A stretch of DNA of 64,000 nucleotides, from positions 3,198,001 through 3,262,000 of the forward strand of contig NZ_AP019400.1 of the NCBI RefSeq assembly GCF_004295585.1. Reading direction: 5' to 3'. A program made the translations under genes and the position numbers. Under the pieces are notes generated by a model. That model did not search any database. It had not been told where the DNA came from and saw only the letters and a program-made list of their open reading frames with translations. Source of the DNA: Cohnella abietis. Lineage in GTDB: Bacteria > Bacillota > Bacilli > Paenibacillales > Paenibacillaceae. This document shows, in pieces, positions 1 to 8,312 of this stretch. Positions within the stretch are counted from its first letter, which is position 1. Each line of letters begins with the position of its first letter.

Positions 1-531
1 AGTTTAGGTGGAAATGCGACAGTAATTACCGTTCCCAAGCTGAATCCTGCTCCAGAGGAAGAAAAAAATCTTGAAGATCATGGATATGATTTTGTTAATG
101 GAAATCGTATATATATGTTTAAGAGTAATAAATTGGGTAATTTCGCGGTACTCATCTGCTATGATTTTCTAAACCTACCTGTACAAGCTATTTTACAAAG
201 CCAAATACAAACACTTTTTGTTCTTACTTATAATAAGGATGTTAGTGGTTTCATTTCAATAGCAGATACAATGCAACGAATGCTTCTTTGTAACGTAATA
301 ATCTGCAACACAGGCTATTATGGTGGGTCTGCTGCTTTTACACCGTTACGTGATCGCAATAAACGACAAGTATTGCAAATTAGTGGAAATGAAATACAAG
401 CAGCAGTTTCTGTACATTTACCAATAAATGAGGTTTGGAAAGTTCAAACAACTGGTGAAAATGAATTTGGAAATTCAAAATACATGCACCGTCCTCCTGA
501 TTTCGGACGATTGGTAAGAACGTCTATCTGA
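1..531 (+). CDS. nitrilase/carbon-nitrogen hydrolase fold protein, 3' part
   Basis: The frame is open from base 1, so the start lies outside the window; 176 residues and a stop are visible. The stretch VPKLNP near residue 11 looks like the lysine region of the nitrilase superfamily, and LICYD near residue 53 looks like the nucleophile-elbow cysteine. The glutamate of the Glu-Lys-Cys triad would lie upstream. The part after the cysteine (LFVLTYN, then CNVIICNTGYYGGS) keeps the usual beta-strand spacing. Such domains occur alone as amidases and also as the C-terminal domain of defence-associated reverse transcriptases (DRT type 1/UG1). The latter is only a possibility here because no reverse-transcriptase part is in view. 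AT-rich compared with the genes that follow. Confidence 0.6.
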   Translation, partial: SLGGNATVITVPKLNPAPEEEKNLEDHGYDFVNGNRIYMFKSNKLGNFAVLICYDFLNLPVQAILQSQIQTLFVLTYNKDVSGFISIADTMQRMLLCNVIICNTGYYGGSAAFTPLRDRNKRQVLQISGNEIQAAVSVHLPINEVWKVQTTGENEFGNSKYMHRPPDFGRLVRTSI

Positions 532-585
532 TAAATTAGGTAGTGAAACTGAGCAATGTGGGAGACAGCACACTAGTAGCGTTGA

Positions 586-617
586 GCTCAGAGATTCGAT
601 CCCCCTTGGCTCTACCA
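586..617 (+). other. tRNA 3'-end-like remnant (possible attachment site)
   Basis: The 32 bases resemble the T-arm and acceptor 3' half of a tRNA-Ala-like gene: a TTCGATCCC T-loop followed by GGCTCTACCA, ending in a coded CCA. By eye about 25 of 32 positions match the usual Bacillota tRNA-Ala 3' end. Only three of five T-stem pairs form, and no matching 5' acceptor strand (expected AGAGCCA) is found about 70 bases upstream, so this is not a working tRNA. A tRNA 3'-end copy beside a possible defence gene would fit an att scar of an integrated island. The rest of 532-773 holds no convincing gene. Confidence 0.4.
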
Positions 618-666
618 AATCATAAACTCAAACAACTTCATAGGAAGTGGTTATCAAATTGTAGAG

Positions 667-710
667 GAACCCAAGTCTTTCTCAAAGACATCGGGTTTCT
701 CTTTTGTTTT
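667..710 (+). terminator. hairpin with T-rich tail
   Basis: GTCTTT (75-80 of the 600 block) pairs with AAAGAC across a three-base loop, and AACCC pairs with GGGTT outside it; CTCTTTTGTTTT follows. This is a plausible factor-independent terminator for the leftmost gene. Confidence 0.4.
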
Positions 711-803
711 ACAGCGAACTCGACGATATTATACCTACTAGTGAACCATTTACAAGGTTATTACAATATATAGGTGAATGGCCATTCGGAGAGGAGTAGC
801 TAC

Positions 804-1328
804 TTGGATATCGAAGAGTTGAGTGATCTTGTAAAGCAGCATGGTAAAGCGATATACGGATTCTGCTATAGGCTTGCGGGCAATAAGGCGGATACGGATG
901 ATCTCTATCAGGAAACCTTCCTTAAAGCGATGGAAGTTCGTCATAAGATGGATATGAATCAAAATCCAAAGGCGTTTCTCATTTCTATTGCTATCCAGTT
1001 GCGCAAAAACAAACGCCGGAAATTTGCCTGGAGGCAGAGGATTGCGCCCACAGTAGTGCTTAATGAGGCTGCAGACAAGATCTGCTGTACGAATGAAGAA
1101 ATAACGCCTGAGGAAGCTGTGTTATCCAATGAGCTACATAGCATGATTCGAGCTGCTACAGACAAGTTGAATGATAAGCTAAAAATTCCACTATTAATGT
1201 ACTATACCGCAGAAATGTCTATCGATGAGGTTTCGGTAGCACTGAGGATTCCACCGGGCACAGTCAAAAGCAGGCTTTTCAAGGCACGAAAGGCTATGAA
1301 AGAGATATTGGAGGTTGAATCCCCATGA
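804..1328 (+). CDS. ECF RNA polymerase sigma factor
   Basis: Sigma-70 family protein of the ECF type, about 174 residues. Region 2 is seen as YRLAGNKADTDDLYQETFLKA and region 4 as MSIDEVSVALRIPPGTVKSRLFKARKAM, a helix-turn-helix that reads the -35 element. A GTG at 774 opens the frame but has no ribosome site. The TTG at 804 is preceded by GGAGAGGAG with 7 bases spacing, so I start there. The stop overlaps the start of the next gene by four bases (ATGA), giving a translationally coupled sigma/anti-sigma pair. Confidence 0.8.
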   Translation: MDIEELSDLVKQHGKAIYGFCYRLAGNKADTDDLYQETFLKAMEVRHKMDMNQNPKAFLISIAIQLRKNKRRKFAWRQRIAPTVVLNEAADKICCTNEEITPEEAVLSNELHSMIRAATDKLNDKLKIPLLMYYTAEMSIDEVSVALRIPPGTVKSRLFKARKAMKEILEVESP

Positions 1329-2467
1329 ATGATTCCGAAAAGTGGGACCGGATACTCAAACAAGCCCTCGCTTCGGCCGTGGAACCCGAGGAGGAGTTGA
1401 ATCAAAGTATTATTAATCGTTTTAAGGAGAGAACTCGAATGAAACGTGGTCATAGGAAGCGGATTTCCGTAGGGTTGTTGGTTGTCGTATTCACAATTGT
1501 CATGTCCATAACGGCTTACGCGGCGACGCAGCTTTTCAGCTCCAAGGAGATTGCTGAGCATCTAGGAGATCGTAGTCTGGCCGAGGCCTTTGAAAGCAAA
1601 GACGCCATCGAAATTAATCAAACGATCGCTTCAGGCGATTATAACATTACATTACACGGTATCGTCTCCGGGTCAGGGCTGAGCGAATTCAGCAGTTCTG
1701 CTCAGGATGTTTATCCCGACAGAACATATGCTGTTGTATCCATCTCCAGGCAGGATAGCAGCCCAATGCCGGATACAAGTAGCCCAGAATACGGTAAGGA
1801 GTCGTTCTTAATTTCGCCTCTCATTAAAGGTCAGAAGCCGTGGCAGGTAAACATCATGTCTATGAATGGCGGTTACCAGGAGATTGTACGTGACGGAATT
1901 ATGTATAGATTGATTGAATGCGATGGAGTGGAGATGTTTGCCGATAGAGGAGTATATATGGCTGTCAGCAGCGACGCATTCTATAACAACCAATCGTTTG
2001 TTTATGACGAAGACACAGGTGTAATAAGCCCTAAAGTGGATGCTAAAGGAATATCGGTTGTATTCGATCTTCCGCTGGACAAATCCAAAGCAGACCCAGC
2101 CAAGGCCGACGCTTATTTGCAGGAGCTGTTGAAGGAACCGTCAGTCGACACTGCAAATGAGGGGGGCGCTCTTGAGGCTGAGGAAGCGGAATTGGCAAAC
2201 AAATTTGCACAATTAAAGAAAAGAATACCCGACGGAAAGGTCATCCCCGAATCTGTTAAAGAAGTGACCTATGATGATAAAGGTCTAATTAATTATGAGT
2301 ATAATGATCGGATCGTTAAGATATCCCCTGATATGTTGTTTGCGGAAGGTCAAACGGGTTTATCCGATGCCGTTAACATCAGTGGGGGCGAAGGGAATTA
2401 CATGGCACTTCAATTTTACAGGGATGAACATGATGTTATTACAGGCAAAGTAATTGATTTGAATTAG
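1325..2467 (+). CDS. membrane-anchored anti-sigma factor, DUF4179-like
   Basis: 380 residues: a cytoplasmic N-terminal part (about 1-46), one membrane helix (about 47-68, GLLVVVFTIVMSITAYAA) and a large extracytoplasmic domain. This is the layout of DUF4179-type anti-sigma proteins encoded after ECF sigma factors. It overlaps the sigma gene by four bases, so it most likely binds and holds that sigma factor at the membrane. The extracellular part has an acidic, Glu/Ala-rich stretch near residues 275-300. The inducing signal cannot be read from the sequence. Confidence 0.7.
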   Translation: MNDSEKWDRILKQALASAVEPEEELNQSIINRFKERTRMKRGHRKRISVGLLVVVFTIVMSITAYAATQLFSSKEIAEHLGDRSLAEAFESKDAIEINQTIASGDYNITLHGIVSGSGLSEFSSSAQDVYPDRTYAVVSISRQDSSPMPDTSSPEYGKESFLISPLIKGQKPWQVNIMSMNGGYQEIVRDGIMYRLIECDGVEMFADRGVYMAVSSDAFYNNQSFVYDEDTGVISPKVDAKGISVVFDLPLDKSKADPAKADAYLQELLKEPSVDTANEGGALEAEEAELANKFAQLKKRIPDGKVIPESVKEVTYDDKGLINYEYNDRIVKISPDMLFAEGQTGLSDAVNISGGEGNYMALQFYRDEHDVITGKVIDLN

Positions 2468-2471
2468 GATA

Positions 2472-2503
2472 CTCCGGCAAGAGCAAATCTGCTTTTGCCG
2501 GAG
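2472..2503. terminator. shared terminator hairpin between convergent genes
   Basis: CTCCGGCAA and TTGCCGGAG pair around an inner AGCA/TGCT stem. It lies between the anti-sigma gene and the convergent GntR gene; there is no long T run on either strand. Confidence 0.55.
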
Positions 2504-2520
2504 GTTCATAACGAAAGCTT

Positions 2521-2886
2521 TCAATAAACCTTCTTCAAAAGCTCAACAACTTCTTCTATGGTGAGACCGAAGGATTTGTAATAGGAAATGTCGGTAACCA
2601 TTTTACTTAAGATCATCTCATTACGTTTTTGGAGCATGTCCTCGCGGGAAAGCTCGGCAACAAAGCACCCTTTACCCGTTATTGTATAAATCAAACCACT
2701 TCGTTCCAGCTCTTCCCATGCTTTTTTTACAGTGATGATACTTATACGAAGTTCCTTGGCTGCTTGTCGTATTGGTGGTAAACAATAACCATTTTCTAAT
2801 TCACCCTTGAAAATTTGAGCGCTGATTTGTTCAAAAAGCTGCTGATAGATTGGTTTTTCAGATGTGTTTGAAATAGCTATGTTCAT
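2521..2886 (-). CDS. GntR-family regulator, YtrA type
   Basis: 121 residues with an N-terminal winged helix (YQQLFEQISAQIFKGELENG, then LPPIRQAAKELRISIITVKKAWEELERSGLIYTITGKGCFV) and only a short C-terminal tail, as in YtrA-type GntR proteins that control ABC exporters. It is the last gene of the cassette ATPase-permease-GntR and overlaps the permease stop by one base. It probably represses the cassette through the dyad at 4408-4433. A paralogue (29822-30205) sits first in the second cassette. Confidence 0.8.
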   Translation of the reverse strand: MNIAISNTSEKPIYQQLFEQISAQIFKGELENGYCLPPIRQAAKELRISIITVKKAWEELERSGLIYTITGKGCFVAELSREDMLQKRNEMILSKMVTDISYYKSFGLTIEEVVELLKKVY

Positions 2887-3539
2887 TATATTTCCACATT
2901 CTTAAATCGCTTAATGGCAATATGATAAGCGGTAATGGTGAATGCTGCGAATATTGCGATTCCTGCGATCAGAATTGATATTTGACTTACCATATTATCA
3001 GCACCAGTTCCTTTGAAAAGTTCAAACACAAAAGAATTACTTATTCCCATCCATTCTGCGCCACCGGCAAACAGCATAGCACCTGTAATCGCTGCAATCG
3101 TTGGGGCACCATACTTATATGCTGTCTTGTAATACATGGATATAAAAATAATGTTGAAGATAGCAACCATGACAAAACAGAGACCCCAAAAACCTATGGT
3201 CGGTCCAAAGAATAAGTACTTCAAATTCGGATACAAGAGAGTACTAATCATGCCATAGATGACTGCGGTAACAATATGCAATAATTCTAAAATCACAATA
3301 ACTGCCACTCTGGCTTTTATAATGTCTTTTCTAGTTACGGGCATCATAATTGAGAAAATTAAATCATTCTGGGTTTTATAACCTCCAAACATATTCGGTA
3401 CAGTAATGCTGAAAAAATATAAGAATACGATAAAGTATAACCATCCTGGAATGAGCATTAAGGCTCCTGTCAGAAAGGGCAGTACATAAAAAAATGGACT
3501 TACTCCCAGCTTTAATTCTTTCAGCAGTAAGTTATACAT
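2886..3539 (-). CDS. ABC-2 type transporter permease
   Basis: 217 residues with about six hydrophobic segments, starting after a short amphipathic N-terminus (MYNLLLKELKLGVSPFF). The segment QNDLIFSIMMPVTRKDIIKARV is typical of ABC-2 permeases found beside YtrA-type regulators. It overlaps the ATPase gene by eight bases and the GntR gene by one, so the three are surely one transcript. Substrate unknown; relatives are linked to cell-envelope stress and antimicrobial peptides. Confidence 0.75.
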   Translation of the reverse strand: MYNLLLKELKLGVSPFFYVLPFLTGALMLIPGWLYFIVFLYFFSITVPNMFGGYKTQNDLIFSIMMPVTRKDIIKARVAVIVILELLHIVTAVIYGMISTLLYPNLKYLFFGPTIGFWGLCFVMVAIFNIIFISMYYKTAYKYGAPTIAAITGAMLFAGGAEWMGISNSFVFELFKGTGADNMVSQISILIAGIAIFAAFTITAYHIAIKRFKNVEI

Positions 3540-4386
3540 ACATTTCCTCCTTTTTCGAGAAATAGATCATGATCTCTTCAAGATTGGGCAGGGTCGCCTT
3601 AATATCTGAAGCTGGATCAAAGTCTTTAGAATGGATTAATCCTGTAAATCCAAATGAATTAACCTTGAAAGAAATTAATTGGTTTTTCACCAGGCTAAGT
3701 TGACTTTCTGTACCACTTAGCAATCGATACGTGTTGATAAATTCTTCCTTTTCAGAGCTATTGATAATTTGTCCGTTGTTGATAAACGTAATATAATCTG
3801 CGCATTTTTCTAAGTCGGATGTAATATGAGTTGAAAAGAGAATGCTAATTTCGCCTTCTACAACTAGCTCCTGAAAAATATCTATTAGATCGTCTCTGGC
3901 AACGGGGTCAAGTCCACTTGTTGGTTCATCAAGGATAAGAAGTTTTGCTCCATGGGATAAAGCGAGGGCCAGGTTGTATTTAACTTTCATCCCGGTTGAC
4001 AATTCAATTACTTTTTTATTTTCATCCAATTTAAATCTTCTCAGATAATTGTAATAGGTCTCTTCATTCCAATTGTTGTAGAACCTCTTGACTACATTGG
4101 TTAATGTTTTGATTTTGCTTCGAGTATAAAAATTGATGTCACCAAATGCATAACCAATTTCTTGTTTCAATTCAATTTCGTTTTCGATAAAGTTCTTTCC
4201 CAAAATACTTATCTCACCGCTACTAACATGAGTCAAGTTCATTATTGATTTTATTGTAGTTGTTTTTCCTGCCCCATTAGTACCGATGAAGCCCATAATG
4301 TAACCTTGCTCTAGTTGAAAAGTAACATCTTTTAATTCGAAATTTTTATACTTTTTATTTAGATTTTTTATTTCTAATGCCAGCAT
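3532..4386 (-). CDS. ABC transporter ATP-binding protein
   Basis: 284 residues. Walker A GTNGAGKTT, signature LSTGM and Walker B LLILDEPTSGLDP are all present, followed by the H-loop FSTHIT. I start at MLALEIKN because AAGGAG lies 7 bases before that ATG; a longer reading frame goes 14 codons further upstream without a ribosome site and would cover the operator. First gene of the cassette. It is the paralogue of 28959-29825 with the same domain order. Confidence 0.85.
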   Translation of the reverse strand: MLALEIKNLNKKYKNFELKDVTFQLEQGYIMGFIGTNGAGKTTTIKSIMNLTHVSSGEISILGKNFIENEIELKQEIGYAFGDINFYTRSKIKTLTNVVKRFYNNWNEETYYNYLRRFKLDENKKVIELSTGMKVKYNLALALSHGAKLLILDEPTSGLDPVARDDLIDIFQELVVEGEISILFSTHITSDLEKCADYITFINNGQIINSSEKEEFINTYRLLSGTESQLSLVKNQLISFKVNSFGFTGLIHSKDFDPASDIKATLPNLEEIMIYFSKKEEMYV

Positions 4387-4407
4387 ATAGCAACTCCTTT
4401 TCGAATT

Positions 4408-4433
4408 GTGTCTATTGTATATGCACAATATAC
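4408..4433 (-). promoter_or_regulatory. probable GntR operator, cassette 1
   Basis: A 26-base site just upstream of the ATPase start contains the dyad TATTGT-n6-ACAATA. It matches 22 of 26 bases of the site upstream of cassette 2 (30234-30259), in the same orientation relative to its genes. Shared parts are GTGTCTAT, GTATAT and AATATAC. Confidence 0.55.
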
Positions 4434-5139
4434 CAGCAGGGAATTATGATGTCAATGATTTGATTTTGGGCTCCGTCTTAGAGTAACTAAGATGAAAAAC
4501 ATCTCTAATGAGAGACTAAGCCAGATCCAACAACCCGATAACGATGTAAAACATTCTATATGGGGATATAATGGGTAGGTCCAACATGAAAAGGGCAGCA
4601 ATAGCGATGATAATCATCTTACTTTCGTATTTCAAGCCGGGACTTGAAGCCAATAACGTTGAAAAACATTGTACTTCATTTGTGAGATAGTGGGTGGTTT
4701 GGATCATTGCCTCAATGGCGAGCGAGACCATGGGAGGTTTTGAGCTTTTCCTCAGCTATTTCTAATGCGTTAGCCTGTCTGAATGCTAACCTGATTGGTT
4801 TCTAAGGTTAGTATTTTTTTGTTTCTCTGGAGTATATTGCCTTACACAAAGGTTCTCGTGCTAATCGATGTATGTTTATAAACATTACGTGCACGATATT
4901 ATGATGAGCAATCGCAGCACTTATATGTTATATTATATAACTTATAAGTAACATTAATATAACTCATTATTTAAGAGGTAAAAATGTAAACGAAACCAAT
5001 CGAGAAAAATATGTTCAAAAATCTCCGGAAACAAATTTTAACCAATAAAAACAAAAGTAAACCATTTTAACGTTATGTAATTTAACATAATATTGGTTTA
5101 GGCAACTAAGCCAAACTCATATGGGGAGGAAATAAAGAG
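4434..5139. other. gene-poor region with terminator and sugar-operon leader
   Basis: No clear gene. A minus-strand frame at 4516-4731 would give a 71-residue hydrophobic peptide but lacks a ribosome site, and I treat it as unproven. At 4786-4820 CTAACC and GGTTAG enclose a loop and are followed by TATTTTTTT, a plus-strand terminator. At 4985-4998 the sequence TGTAAACGAAACCA matches a catabolite-response element with two mismatches, which would suit the sugar locus downstream. At 5073-5090 TTATGT-n6-ACATAA forms a small dyad of unknown use. Confidence 0.35.
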
Positions 5140-6444
5140 ATGAAGAAAACAGTAACGATTGCCCTTGTTTTATCCATGTGTATGATTGTGTTAGCCGCAT
5201 GCGGCGGTAAGGGGAATAATTCTAACGCCTCACCATCGGCGTCTCCATCGGTTGAGTCTGGCGCAAGTGAAACCGCTTCCGCAGGTGCTGAAAATCCAGA
5301 ATTGAAAGGTACGATCACTTGGGCTACCCATCGTACTGAGCTAGTTGACACGGATCTGAAAAGATACGTAGAGAAGTTTGAAGCGAAATATCCAGGAACT
5401 AAAGTGAAGATTGAGGGTCTGAAGGATTACGAGCAAACGATTCGTGTGCGGATGGCAGGTAACGAATTGCCTGACGTGCTGTCTCTAGTTGAGACAACTA
5501 AGGCGGATTTGCCTACATTTTACGAGCCGCTAGATGATTTGGGTCTAAACGACAATATCTACTTCAAGGACTACAACACTTATGAAGGCAAGCTTTACGG
5601 AATTACGCAACAAACGGCGATCAATGGCCTTGTATACAACAAGAAAGCTTTCGAGAAAGCCGGAGTTACAGCACCTCCGAAAACATTGGACGAGCTATTC
5701 TCCATTTCTGAGAAGCTTAAGACAGCAGGAATCGTCCCAATGGCAACTTCCTTCAAGGATGGATGGACACTGCAATACTGGACTGATCCGGCTGAGTTTA
5801 TCTACGGAAGCACGAGCTTACGCAACGATAAGATCAACACAGACACACCGTTCACAGTAGACGGACCTTATGGACAAGGCTTAGGTATTCTTAAACAGCT
5901 TTATGATAAGGGCTACTTGGAGAAGGACATCTATTCCGCGAACTGGGATCAGACTCAGAAGGATATCGCAAATGGCAAAACAGCTATGATGTACATCGGT
6001 AACTGGTTCTTCTCTAACCTTATTGCAGCGGGATTGCCGTCTGAGGATATCGGATTCGCTCCGCTCCCTTATGACAACAGTGGAACTGTTAAAGGCATGA
6101 TGCGTAATGACTGGGCTTATGCTGTCAGCGCTAAGAGCAAGAACAAGCCGCTAGCCAAAGCGTTCGTTAAATTTATGCTGGAAGAGTCCGGCGACGAAGC
6201 GGATCACATGATTATTTCTCCACTTAAAGATAAGAAGCAGGATCTTCCGCAGCTGACAGAGTTCATGAGCTACAATCCTACGATGTTAGAAGCTCAATCT
6301 GTAGATACGAAAGTGACAACTGCAGAGAACAAAATGCAATTCAACCTGTTTAAGTTCATTCAAGAATCAACAGTAGGAAACCTTCAGGATGTTTTCGATG
6401 GCTACAATAAGAAGTGGAAAACAGCTAAAGCAGCGGGCAAATAA
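5140..6444 (+). CDS. sugar ABC transporter substrate-binding lipoprotein
   Basis: 434 residues. The signal peptide ends in a lipobox (VLAAC, lipidated Cys21), so it is anchored outside the membrane. Cys21 is followed by a Ser/Ala/Gly-rich linker and a family-1 solute-binding fold (ITWATHRTELVDTDLKRYVEKFEAKYPG; YNKKAFEKAGV; an FAPLPYDNSG hinge region). GGGGAGG lies 9 bases before the ATG. It is the first gene of an operon with two permeases, a YesM/YesN pair and GH35 and DUF4091 proteins, which points to an oligosaccharide, perhaps galactose-containing. No ATPase gene is present; as in many such importers a shared MsmX-type ATPase probably serves it. Confidence 0.9.
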   Translation: MKKTVTIALVLSMCMIVLAACGGKGNNSNASPSASPSVESGASETASAGAENPELKGTITWATHRTELVDTDLKRYVEKFEAKYPGTKVKIEGLKDYEQTIRVRMAGNELPDVLSLVETTKADLPTFYEPLDDLGLNDNIYFKDYNTYEGKLYGITQQTAINGLVYNKKAFEKAGVTAPPKTLDELFSISEKLKTAGIVPMATSFKDGWTLQYWTDPAEFIYGSTSLRNDKINTDTPFTVDGPYGQGLGILKQLYDKGYLEKDIYSANWDQTQKDIANGKTAMMYIGNWFFSNLIAAGLPSEDIGFAPLPYDNSGTVKGMMRNDWAYAVSAKSKNKPLAKAFVKFMLEESGDEADHMIISPLKDKKQDLPQLTEFMSYNPTMLEAQSVDTKVTTAENKMQFNLFKFIQESTVGNLQDVFDGYNKKWKTAKAAGK

Positions 6445-6478
6445 AGCTACAATTATATATCAAAAGATTTGCTAAGAC

Positions 6479-6522
6479 CGACAAAGTGGATGGCTGGTCA
6501 CCCCGGACCATCCATTTTGTCG
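6479..6522 (+). terminator. intra-operon hairpin after the binding-protein gene
   Basis: A 15-base stem (CGACAAAGTGGATGG with CCATCCATTTTGTCG) and a T-rich tail lie in the 112-base gap between the binding protein and the first permease. Such hairpins usually end part of the transcripts or protect the upstream RNA, giving more binding protein than permease. Confidence 0.65.
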
Positions 6523-6556
6523 TCCTTATTTTTATCGGCAGGAGAGGAGAGAGACG

Positions 6557-7444
6557 ATGGTCAACAATCTAACCTACGTTCAGCAGAAGCGCATTCTGAT
6601 CATTTTGTTTCTGTTTGTTCCGTTACTATTACTTTGCCTGTTTTCTCTATACCCGGCAGTCTATCTTGTCTATTTGAGCTTAATGAATTGGGATGGATAT
6701 AGCCCGGTCAAAACCTGGGCAGGTTTTGCTAACTACAAAGATGTGTTCGCCAACAAGGAGATATGGCAAGCCTTTTCCCACAATTTCGTCTATTTAGGCT
6801 GGGGTCTTCTACAGAACATGCTTGGTTTATTATTCGCGCTAATGCTCAACTCCCGACTACGTGGTCGTAACGCATATCGGGTATTTCTGTTTATGCCTTA
6901 TATTATGAACGGCGTTGCCGTGGCTTATATGTTTAATTATGTGTTCAATTCGGAATATGGCTCGCTGAATACGTTGCTGCATAGTGTAGGACTCGATTCA
7001 CTGGCGATTAGCTGGTTTGGATCTCCGAAAATCGTCAACCATGTTCTAGGCTTCATCACTCTCTGGAAGTTCCTAGGGCTTAATATGGTCATTTATTTAG
7101 CGGCTCTGCAATCGGTACCTGCTGACATAATTGAAGCAGCCCGAATTGATGGTGCTTCTCGGACACAAACCGTTTTCCGTGTCGTTCTGCCTAATATGGT
7201 CAGAGTCATTGAACTAAATTTGTTCCTAACGATTATCGGTACGCTAGAAATCTTCGATCTGCCGTTCTTGTTAACTAAAGGCGGACCTCTGGGGGCAAGT
7301 GATACTTTCCTTACGAAGACGGTCGAAATGGCGTTCAAATTCAATAACTTCGGAATGGCTTCCGCGATGAGCCTTACCTTGATTGCCGCCGTTATTGTTA
7401 TTCTAAGCGTGCAGAGAATGGTTACTCGGAGGTGGTCAGATTGA
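6557..7444 (+). CDS. sugar ABC transporter permease (MalF/UgpA type)
   Basis: 295 residues with six membrane helices. The EAA loop that contacts the ATPase is clear: EAARIDGASRTQTVFRVVLP near residues 193-212. GGAGAGG precedes the ATG. It pairs with the next gene as the second half of the membrane channel; the two overlap by four bases. Confidence 0.9.
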   Translation: MVNNLTYVQQKRILIILFLFVPLLLLCLFSLYPAVYLVYLSLMNWDGYSPVKTWAGFANYKDVFANKEIWQAFSHNFVYLGWGLLQNMLGLLFALMLNSRLRGRNAYRVFLFMPYIMNGVAVAYMFNYVFNSEYGSLNTLLHSVGLDSLAISWFGSPKIVNHVLGFITLWKFLGLNMVIYLAALQSVPADIIEAARIDGASRTQTVFRVVLPNMVRVIELNLFLTIIGTLEIFDLPFLLTKGGPLGASDTFLTKTVEMAFKFNNFGMASAMSLTLIAAVIVILSVQRMVTRRWSD

Positions 7445-8274
7445 ATACGATGCGATTCCAACCGTTATCTTTCCTTAAGCATATTATGATGTGGATCGCC
7501 GTCGCTGTGATCGTTTTTCCACCCTATGTTCTAGTAATGAACGCATTCAAGGACAAGAAGGAATTTACGCAGACGAGCGTCTTTAAGCTGCCAGCCAGCT
7601 TCCTGAATTTTGATAACTTCATAGATGTACTGCAACGGGCTCATCTGGACAAGGCTTATAAGAATACGATAACGATTATCGTAATTGCAGTAATCGGTAA
7701 TATTTTGCTCGGAACAATGGTTGCCTTCGTTCTCGGTCGCTTCGATTTTAAATTGAAAAAGGCTGTAATGGGAGCATATATCGCTGTATCCTTTGTTCCG
7801 ACGATTACAACTCAAGTTGCAACATTTACAGTCATTAATAATCTGCATCTCTACAACACAATATGGGCGTCAATCGTCTTGCACTTCGGGACGAATGTTC
7901 TGCAGATTTTCATCTACTTGCAATTCATCCGTAATATTCCGAGGGAATTGGACGAGGCTGCAATGATGGAAGGCGCATCTTTGTTCAGAATTTACCGTAC
8001 GATTATTTTCCCATTGCTGGCACCAGCAACGGCAACTATCGCGATTATTAAGACGATCGATATTTACAATGATATGTTCATTCCCTACTTGTACATGCCG
8101 TCCCGAAGCTTGGTTGTCGTCTCTACGAGCCTGATGAACTTCTCGTCGGAACGCAGTACGGAATGGGAATTAATGTCGGCGGCTATTCTAATGATTATGG
8201 TCCCAATCGTCGTTCTATATTTGTTCTTCCAGAAGTACGTGTTTGCCGGAATCGTTAGTGGTGCAGTAAAATAG
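7441..8274 (+). CDS. sugar ABC transporter permease (MalG/UgpE type)
   Basis: 277 residues and six membrane helices, with the EAA loop DEAAMMEGASLFRIYRTIIF. I choose the TTG at 7441 because GGAGG (7428-7432) lies 8 bases before it and the start overlaps the previous stop (TTGA). A GTG at 7432 falls inside that ribosome site and an ATG at 7450 is too far away. Ends in GAVK as many family members do. Confidence 0.88.
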   Translation: MNTMRFQPLSFLKHIMMWIAVAVIVFPPYVLVMNAFKDKKEFTQTSVFKLPASFLNFDNFIDVLQRAHLDKAYKNTITIIVIAVIGNILLGTMVAFVLGRFDFKLKKAVMGAYIAVSFVPTITTQVATFTVINNLHLYNTIWASIVLHFGTNVLQIFIYLQFIRNIPRELDEAAMMEGASLFRIYRTIIFPLLAPATATIAIIKTIDIYNDMFIPYLYMPSRSLVVVSTSLMNFSSERSTEWELMSAAILMIMVPIVVLYLFFQKYVFAGIVSGAVK

Positions 8275-8312
8275 CTGTACTTGCAATCTCGGACAACTAG
8301 GGGGGGACGGAC

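Noticed and set aside
543..617. Intact tRNA gene
   Set aside because: Only the T-arm and 3' end look tRNA-like; no matching 5' acceptor strand or anticodon stem can be formed.
543..773. 76-codon frame after the nitrilase gene
   Set aside because: Its GTG start lacks a ribosome site and it runs through the tRNA-like remnant and a hairpin.
4516..4731. 71-codon hydrophobic frame on the minus strand
   Set aside because: No ribosome site and no recognisable family; kept only as a remark for the gene-poor region.
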